DNA of 9,762 nucleotides from CAZPWQ01 sp964590495 (GTDB lineage: Bacteria; Bacteroidota; Rhodothermia; Balneolales; Balneolaceae), in assembly GCA_964590495.1 (NCBI GenBank), contig CAZPWQ010000127.1, positions 1 through 9,762 on the forward strand, read 5' to 3'. The notes beneath the pieces were generated by a model. The model was not told where the DNA came from. It worked only from the letters and a program-made list of their open reading frames with translations, and searched no databases. The first letter of the stretch is position 1, and every line of letters starts with the position of its first letter. This document shows positions 5,678 to 9,762 of the stretch, one piece after another. A program made the position numbers and the translations under genes.

Positions 5678-6607
5678 GTGCGATTACTTCTTATAGGTCC
5701 CACAGCGGTGGGCAAGACAGAATTATCTGTTGATCTTGCCAAAGAATTAAATGCTGAAATCATATCAGCCGATTCACGCCAGTGTTATAAACATCTTAAC
5801 ATAGGGACAGCTACTCCTGCTCCTGATGAACGGAATAACATACCGCATTATAACCTCTCTATTATTGATCCTCACAAGAAAGACAGTGTTGCCGATTTCT
5901 ATGAGCGTGCACAAAAATGGGAAAGGAATATTCAGGCTGAAAATAAAAAGGTGCTGTATGTCGGCGGCAGCACTCTGCACATACAATGTATTATTCAACC
6001 GCTCGATGATGTCCCCGAAGCAGATGAAGAAAACCTGGAGAAACTCGAGCGACAGGCTGAGAATGAAGGTATTGAACCTTTATATAATAAATTAATTAAT
6101 GTTGATCCCGAATACGCTCAAAAAATGGATGGGATGAATCCCCAGCGTATCTACCGGGCTCTGGACGTCTGGATGCAAACCGGCAGAGCATTCAGCTCAT
6201 TTCATTCAGATGATCGCAGCATTGAAGTTCCGTCCGATATGTTTGTATTCGGGCTGAAACGTAACCGGCAGGTTCTGTACGACCGCATTAACCGCAGAGT
6301 TGAACGAATGTTTGAACAGGGATTCCTGGATGAGGTACGGGAACTTCTTGAAATGGGCTATTCGCGCGAAGATCCGGGACTTAATACCGTCGGATACAAA
6401 GAGGCAATCGCTTTTCTGAACGATGAAATATCCCGTGATAGAATGATAAAAGATATGAAAACGCAAACAAGACGATATGCAAAACGTCAGCTCACCTGGT
6501 TTCGACGCTGGGACTTTATCAATTGGATAAATATGGATGAAAACTCTGCAGAATCAGCCCGGAGAAATATCCTGCAACAGGTAGCAGCTAAGTTAAATAA
6601 AGATTAA
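5678..6607 (+). CDS. miaA: tRNA dimethylallyltransferase (A37 isopentenylation)
   Basis: 309 residues from the GTG at 5678. It transfers a dimethylallyl group from DMAPP to N6 of A37 in tRNAs that read codons starting with U, improving decoding. P-loop GPTAVGKT at 7-14; the catalytic region around ADSRQCYKHLNIGTATP (31-47), with Asp32 as the conserved aspartate; the GGSTLHIQ segment, where most members have GG(T/S)xLY, so a His replaces the usual Tyr; NPQRIYRAL; the substrate-channel helices RINRRVERMFEQGFLDEV; NTVGYKEAI; and the tRNA-binding TRRYAKRQLTWFRRW. The length fits the family (about 300-316). The start was chosen because similarity begins at RLLLIGPT, a good agagg site precedes it, and a promoter lies about 90 nt upstream; the longer ATG frame from 5597 adds 27 unlike residues. 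The next gene, purS, is 117 nt downstream. Confidence 0.95.
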   Translation: MRLLLIGPTAVGKTELSVDLAKELNAEIISADSRQCYKHLNIGTATPAPDERNNIPHYNLSIIDPHKKDSVADFYERAQKWERNIQAENKKVLYVGGSTLHIQCIIQPLDDVPEADEENLEKLERQAENEGIEPLYNKLINVDPEYAQKMDGMNPQRIYRALDVWMQTGRAFSSFHSDDRSIEVPSDMFVFGLKRNRQVLYDRINRRVERMFEQGFLDEVRELLEMGYSREDPGLNTVGYKEAIAFLNDEISRDRMIKDMKTQTRRYAKRQLTWFRRWDFINWINMDENSAESARRNILQQVAAKLNKD

Positions 6608-6724
6608 CTTTAACCTTTTTCTGGAACAAGGAAATTACGGGCTCCAATGCTCTGTTAAGGAGTCAGAAAACTAATAACAATGCGATCCCAGACAGAGCAT
6701 GGGATCCGGATGTGAATCTCAATT
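6608..6724 (+). promoter_or_regulatory. purS leader with two mutually exclusive hairpins
   Basis: Stem A pairs atgctctgt (6647-6655) with acagagcat (6692-6700), 9 perfect bp over a 36-nt loop. Stem B pairs gatccca (6684-6690) with tgggatc (6700-6706), 7 perfect bp over a 9-nt loop. B encloses the right arm of A and shares base 6700, so only one can form. A Shine-Dalgarno-like taaggag (6656-6662) sits in the loop of A but is too far from purS to serve it. An 11-codon frame (6680-6715) lies inside. The layout resembles a regulatory leader ahead of a purine operon, but it matches no riboswitch class that I recognise, and no clear promoter was found. Confidence 0.35.
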
Positions 6725-6973
6725 ATGTATAAGGCAAAAGTAAACGTTACATTACGCAAATCAATTTTGGATCCAAAGGGAAAGGCCGCTCACCATGCAC
6801 TGCAGGATTTAGGCTTAACCGACATTAACGAGGTACGCATCGGCAAACTTATCGAACTCGATATAGATGCTAAAAGCAAAGATGATGCGTTAGAAATAGC
6901 CGAAACAGCCTGCATGAAACTGCTGGCCAATGAAGTTATGGAAGATTTTGAAATAACTATTAATGAAAATTGA
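6725..6973 (+). CDS. purS: Phosphoribosylformylglycinamidine synthase subunit PurS
   Basis: 82-residue small subunit of the three-part FGAM synthetase (PurS-PurL-PurQ), which makes FGAM from FGAR, glutamine and ATP in the fourth step of purine synthesis. PurS bridges PurL and PurQ and helps pass ammonia between them. The whole protein matches the family: YKAKVNVTLRKSILDPKGKA (2-21), HALQDLGL, the signature VRIGKLIELDID (37-48), and ACMKLLANEVMEDFEI near the end. Its presence implies the short PurL type rather than the fused large enzyme of enterobacteria. The ATG at 6725 has no Shine-Dalgarno site. The next gene, clpS, overlaps the end by 11 nt if its first ATG is used. purL is not in the window. 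Confidence 0.95.
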   Translation: MYKAKVNVTLRKSILDPKGKAAHHALQDLGLTDINEVRIGKLIELDIDAKSKDDALEIAETACMKLLANEVMEDFEITINEN

Positions 6974-7319
6974 ATCGCTTATGGCTAAACCGTTCGCGAA
7001 TACAGGGGAATCCGAATCTAAACCAGATGTTGAGGAGGAACAGAGGCCCGAGGTTGATGTACTTGAAAAGGAAGAGACAGAAGACCAGGAAGATACACCG
7101 TGGAGAGTCATCCTCTATAATGATGAAATCCACACTTTTGATGAAGTTATCGAACAGCTGATGAAAGCCCTGAACTGTACAGTCGATCATGCCGAACAAC
7201 TAACCATGAAAGTTCACAACGACGGTAAAGCAAAAGTATTTGAGGGAAGTTTTGAAGAATGTTTTGAGGTTAACAGCGTTTTAAAAGAAATTCAACTTAT
7301 CACCGAAATAAAAGGATAA
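6963..7319 (+). CDS. clpS: ATP-dependent Clp protease adaptor ClpS
   Basis: 118-residue adaptor that delivers proteins with bulky N-terminal residues (N-degron pathway) to the AAA+ unfoldase of the Clp protease. The first ~46 residues are hydrophilic and strongly acidic (EEEQRPE, EKEETEDQED), like the flexible tail that engages the unfoldase but longer and more charged than usual. The folded domain starts at WRVILYNDEIHTFDEVIEQL (47-66), with the Asn-Asp pair, and continues with the His of LTMKVHNDGKA; these are the residues that hold the substrate amino group. Where E. coli has Met40 at the pocket gate, this protein has Phe (HTFDEV). The C-terminus is short (LITEIKG). Start is either ATG 6963 (11-nt overlap with purS) or ATG 6981 (MAKPFANTG, 7 nt after the purS stop); neither has a Shine-Dalgarno site. 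Lying between purS and purQ is unusual, since clpS usually neighbours clpA. Confidence 0.9.
   Translation: MKIESLMAKPFANTGESESKPDVEEEQRPEVDVLEKEETEDQEDTPWRVILYNDEIHTFDEVIEQLMKALNCTVDHAEQLTMKVHNDGKAKVFEGSFEECFEVNSVLKEIQLITEIKG
7312..7316 (+). promoter_or_regulatory. Ribosome binding site for purQ GTG start
   Basis: aagga, 5 nt before GTG 7322-7324 and overlapping the last codons of clpS. It supports the GTG as the purQ start. Confidence 0.55.
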
Positions 7320-7321
7320 CT

Positions 7322-8023
7322 GTGTCTACTACATTTGGAGTAATCGTATTTCCGGGAGCCAACTGCGATCATGATGCTTATCATGCGCTGGCTCACGTAA
7401 TGAATGCTGAAACTAAATTTCTATGGCATAAGGATACGGATCTGAGCGGAATTGATTTTCTGCTTGTACCCGGCGGCTTTTCGTACGGAGACTACCTCCG
7501 TTCCGGCGCAATCGCCCGATTTTCGCCTATCATGCAGTCGGTCGTTGATTTTGCCGAAACAGGTCGGCCGGTTCTCGGCATCTGCAATGGATTTCAGATA
7601 TTACTCGAAGCGGGACTGTTGCCCGGTGCGATGCTCCATAACCAACAGCTCCGTTTCGTCTGTAAACGAACCTATATCCGTTGCGAAACATCTGATTCTT
7701 TATTCACTCGCTCCCTTAAAAAGGGACAGATACTGAATATTCCGGTTGCCCACGGCGAAGGCAATTATTTTACCGACCAGGATCAGCTCAGGGAATTGCA
7801 GGATAATGACCGGGTACTATTCCGGTATTGTAATGCCAGGGGAGAAACCACGCCTGAAGCCAATTTTAACGGCTCGGTAGATAATATCGCCGGCATATGC
7901 AATCGCAAACGGAATGTGCTGGGAATGATGCCTCACCCCGAACGTGCTGTAGAACAGATGCTTGGATCCACCGACGGAAAACTTATTTTTGAAGCTGCCC
8001 TGAACGAACTGGCGACTGTATAA
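7322..8023 (+). CDS. purQ: Phosphoribosylformylglycinamidine synthase subunit PurQ (glutaminase)
   Basis: 233-residue class I glutamine amidotransferase that hydrolyses glutamine and supplies ammonia to PurL in FGAM synthetase. Landmarks: start FGVIVFPGANCDHDAY (5-20); LLVPGGFSYGDYLRSGAIAR (47-66); the nucleophile elbow LGICNGFQIL with Cys88; IPVAHGEGNYF (140-150); and MMPHPERA with His205 and Glu207, completing the Cys-His-Glu triad. Length is normal for the stand-alone subunit. The GTG start is 2 nt after the clpS stop, with an aagga site, so purS-clpS-purQ is almost certainly one transcript. The next gene, lptB, begins 29 nt downstream with no terminator between. Confidence 0.97.
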   Translation: MSTTFGVIVFPGANCDHDAYHALAHVMNAETKFLWHKDTDLSGIDFLLVPGGFSYGDYLRSGAIARFSPIMQSVVDFAETGRPVLGICNGFQILLEAGLLPGAMLHNQQLRFVCKRTYIRCETSDSLFTRSLKKGQILNIPVAHGEGNYFTDQDQLRELQDNDRVLFRYCNARGETTPEANFNGSVDNIAGICNRKRNVLGMMPHPERAVEQMLGSTDGKLIFEAALNELATV

Positions 8024-8052
8024 CACCTAAGTTTCACTATTTCACATAGCTA

Positions 8053-8811
8053 ATGACTGAATTGTCGGAATCTATTAATCTTTATAGCGAAGGATTGACC
8101 AAAAGCTATAAAAAGCGAACCGTGGTGTCCGACGTATCAATTAATGTGAAACAGGGTGAAATAGTCGGTTTGCTGGGACCAAATGGTGCCGGTAAGACTA
8201 CGACCTTCTACATGTTCGTGGGTCTGATAACGCCGAACAGGGGGCGCATCTTCATGGATGATAAAGAACTTACGAAGATGCCGATGTATAAACGGGCACG
8301 GATGGGCGTAGGGTACCTTTCTCAGGAAGCGAGTGTATTCCGAAACCTGACGGTACGTGAAAACCTTGAATCGATACTCGAATTCTTTGATTTTCCCGCG
8401 AAAAAAATAGATGATCGGGTAGATCAGCTGATTGAAGAATTCGGGCTTGAACGAGTTGTAGACAGCAAAGGCTACAGTCTGTCGGGAGGAGAGCGACGAC
8501 GAACCGAGATCGCCCGTGCCCTCGTTACCGATCCGAAATTTATACTGCTGGACGAACCCTTTGCCGGAGTTGATCCGATTGCAGTTGAGGATATCCAGGA
8601 AATTGTGGCGCAGCTCAGGTATCGCAATATCGGCATTTTTATTACCGATCATAATGTGCATGAGACACTCGCTATTACCGATCGGGCCTATCTTATGTTT
8701 GAAGGTCGTATACTGAAAGAGGGGTCGGCTGACGATCTGGCTGAGGATGAAGAGGCACGACGCCTCTATCTTGGTAATCAGTTCCGGCTGGATCGCTACG
8801 GCTCCGAATAA
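8053..8811 (+). CDS. lptB: LPS export ABC transporter ATP-binding protein LptB
   Basis: 252-residue cytoplasmic ATPase that dimerises under LptF and LptG and drives lipopolysaccharide from the inner membrane to the Lpt bridge. Motifs: Walker A GPNGAGKTT (42-50), a Q-loop at GYLSQEASVFRNLTVREN (Gln91, the typical LptB wording), the signature LSGGERRRTEIARAL (143-157), Walker B FILLDEPFAGVDP (163-175) with catalytic Glu168, and the switch His200 in FITDHNVHETL. The C-terminus EARRLYLGNQFRL is also typical of LptB and separates it from amino-acid or lipid importers. The ATG at 8053 has no Shine-Dalgarno site. It probably shares the purSQ transcript. lptA, lptC, lptF and lptG are not in the window. 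A short leader of about 6 residues before INLYSEGL may be poorly conserved. Confidence 0.95.
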   Translation: MTELSESINLYSEGLTKSYKKRTVVSDVSINVKQGEIVGLLGPNGAGKTTTFYMFVGLITPNRGRIFMDDKELTKMPMYKRARMGVGYLSQEASVFRNLTVRENLESILEFFDFPAKKIDDRVDQLIEEFGLERVVDSKGYSLSGGERRRTEIARALVTDPKFILLDEPFAGVDPIAVEDIQEIVAQLRYRNIGIFITDHNVHETLAITDRAYLMFEGRILKEGSADDLAEDEEARRLYLGNQFRLDRYGSE

Positions 8812-8826
8812 TAATCAGAGCTATGA

Positions 8827-8841
8827 GGGAGCTCCGCTCCC
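8827..8841 (+). terminator. Small GC-rich hairpin after lptB
   Basis: gggagc (8827-8832) pairs with gctccc (8836-8841) around a tcc loop, 16 nt after the lptB stop. A cttttaaa stretch follows about 10 nt later rather than directly, so it may attenuate transcription between lptB and the rhodanese gene but is not a textbook terminator. It also overlaps the alternative upstream ATG (8823) of the rhodanese frame, which argues against that start. Confidence 0.3.
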
Positions 8842-8879
8842 GAACGATAACTTTTAAACCTGAATTTGAAAGAATTACT

Positions 8880-9212
8880 ATGGAAGAAATTACTGTAGAA
8901 GAATTTAAAGAGAAGCTTGAAAGTGATAATGAGAACGTATTTCTGCTTGATGTACGTGAGCCTTTTGAACAGTACCAGTCAAAAATAGAATATGAAAACT
9001 CCACACTTATTCCGGTAGATCAGCTTGAAAACCGGCTTGTTGAAATCGAGGGTCAAAAAGACCGGGAAGTTGTGTGTATGTGCCGCAGTGGCAGCCGAAG
9101 TGCTAATGCGTGCCGGTTTTTGGAAAAGAAAGGTTTTTCAAATGTCAAGAACCTCAAAGGTGGCATTAATGAATGGGCCAGGAAGATAGACGACAGTTTG
9201 CCGGTGTATTAG
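8880..9212 (+). CDS. Single-domain rhodanese-like protein (sulfurtransferase family)
   Basis: 110 residues from ATG 8880. Small cytoplasmic rhodanese domain of the GlpE/PspE size class; such proteins carry sulfur as a cysteine persulfide, but the physiological donor and acceptor are not known here. Landmarks: EITVEEFKEKLES (3-15), VFLLDVREPFEQ (20-31, the conserved DVRE), IPVDQLENR, the active loop CRSGSR with catalytic Cys68, and NLKGGINEWA (91-100). The sequence before the loop reads VVCMCRSG, so a second cysteine (Cys66) lies two residues away. The frame is open to an ATG at 8823, but those 19 extra residues (RELRSRTITF...) look unlike the family and overlap a hairpin, so 8880 is preferred. 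The gap to lptB is 68 nt. No signal peptide is seen. Confidence 0.9.
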   Translation: MEEITVEEFKEKLESDNENVFLLDVREPFEQYQSKIEYENSTLIPVDQLENRLVEIEGQKDREVVCMCRSGSRSANACRFLEKKGFSNVKNLKGGINEWARKIDDSLPVY

Positions 9213-9599
9213 TAGTTTTGATTTATTGAGGGATTGAGTTTTTAACGCTTGCTGAAGATTTATCGACCTATTTTTCGATCACCGGCTGACTTGCATTACC
9301 AGCAACCGACCCACCCCAACCCCTCCTCCCGAACCGTCGGGACTGAAAACTCACAGCGAAACAAGGAATGCTTAGCTGGCTAAAATGTTTGAAAAGAGTC
9401 ACTCCTTCCTTGTCCCGTGGATAGGGAAGGAGTCGGAGGATGGGTCTGAAAAGCAAGGTATAATAAACAAGCAATCCGACTCAAAAAAGAGAACAGAGCA
9501 TTATTTTTGAGTTATTGAAGGGTACCCGGATTCAAGGCCGGAAAATTGAATCCCCTTGTATATTTCAATGTTATGATCAGGAAACCCAAAACAGAACCT
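9213..9599. other. Gene-free region with a series of perfect inverted repeats
   Basis: No credible gene. Three perfect inverted repeats follow one another: actccttcc/ggaaggagt (9401-9409, 9425-9433), actcaaaaa/tttttgagt (9479-9487, 9504-9512) and ggattcaa/ttgaatcc (9528-9535, 9546-9553). A C-rich stretch at 9308-9330 (gaccca then tcctcc, with 10 extra bases between) can pair with ggaggatgggtc at 9436-9447, enclosing the first of them. Any of these could end the upstream transcript, but none has a clean U-tract. Confidence 0.5.
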
Positions 9600-9724
9600 G
9601 TCATCCTGAGACAACAAAGTGTAAATTAAGGCAACCGTTGAACCAGTCGAAGGATCTCCGGGAATCGACTCTTCGACTTCGTTCGCCCGCCCTGTCGGGA
9701 CGGGCTCTCTGCGCTCTGAGTGAC
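9600..9724 (+). repeat. REP-like palindromic repeat, copy 3, long form
   Basis: Begins gtcatcctgag and ends ctctgagtgac, so its ends are roughly inverted. Inside are an 8-bp perfect inverted repeat agtcgaag (9645-9652) with cttcgact (9671-9678), enclosing ggatctc, and a GC-rich hairpin gcccgccc/gggacgggc (9685-9705) with loop tgtc and one bulged A. This is the gtcatcctgag...gaaggatctc type of dispersed repeat, related to but longer than copies 1 and 2. About 20 nt in its left part (9611-9640) do not fit the palindromic pattern. Confidence 0.55.
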
Positions 9725-9762
9725 GCAGGATTTGATAAAACCATAAAAACCCGTCAGCCTGA

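Noticed and set aside
9268..9474. 68-codon minus-strand ATG frame.
   Set aside because: Overlaps the inverted repeats and C-rich stretch, has Arg-rich low-quality composition and no family resemblance; judged non-coding.
9519..9560. tRNA-like ggattcaa segment.
   Set aside because: No acceptor, anticodon or D-arm pairing around it; the match is one arm of a simple inverted repeat.

Overview
The window looks like ordinary chromosome from a free-living bacterium of the Bacteroidota / Balneolota / Rhodothermota side of the FCB group. This placement is inferred from protein flavour (MiaA with DSRQ, ClpS with LYND, PurS+PurQ as separate subunits), from mostly A/T-rich leaders without Shine-Dalgarno sites, and from short dispersed palindromic repeats. 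Genus cannot be fixed from the sequence alone. Nine protein genes are well supported; eight are recognisable housekeeping enzymes or adaptors and one is a methyltransferase of unknown substrate.

Layout. (1) 1-1485 is the 3' part of argS on +, cut by the left edge. It converges on a class I methyltransferase gene (1551-2360, -), with an AT-rich hairpin between them. (2) 2361-3488 has no convincing gene. It holds two copies, in opposite orientation, of a REP-like palindromic repeat. One copy is split by a 476-bp element with about 35-bp terminal inverted repeats and a GGGAT direct repeat at both edges, and two diverged direct repeats lie outside the pair. (3) 3489-5388 is a two-gene operon on -: dnaN, then a SAM hydrolase (DUF62 family) whose start overlaps the dnaN stop by 8 nt. 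(4) 5389-5677 is a divergent intergenic region with a good sigma70-type promoter for miaA. (5) 5678-9209 on + carries miaA, purS, clpS, purQ, lptB and a single-domain rhodanese. purS-clpS-purQ-lptB are tightly packed; a 117-nt leader with two mutually exclusive hairpins precedes purS. (6) 9213-9762 has no gene; it contains a series of perfect inverted repeats and a third REP-like repeat.

How the genes fit together. argS and miaA serve translation (tRNA charging and A37 modification). dnaN is the replication clamp. purS and purQ are two of the three subunits of FGAM synthetase in purine synthesis; purL is not in the window. clpS, the N-degron adaptor of the Clp protease, sits between them without an obvious metabolic reason. 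lptB powers lipopolysaccharide export and so indicates a Gram-negative envelope. No defence system, CRISPR array, tRNA or rRNA was seen. The parts most worth a second look are the repeat-in-repeat insertion at 2678-3310, the purS leader, and the clpS placement.
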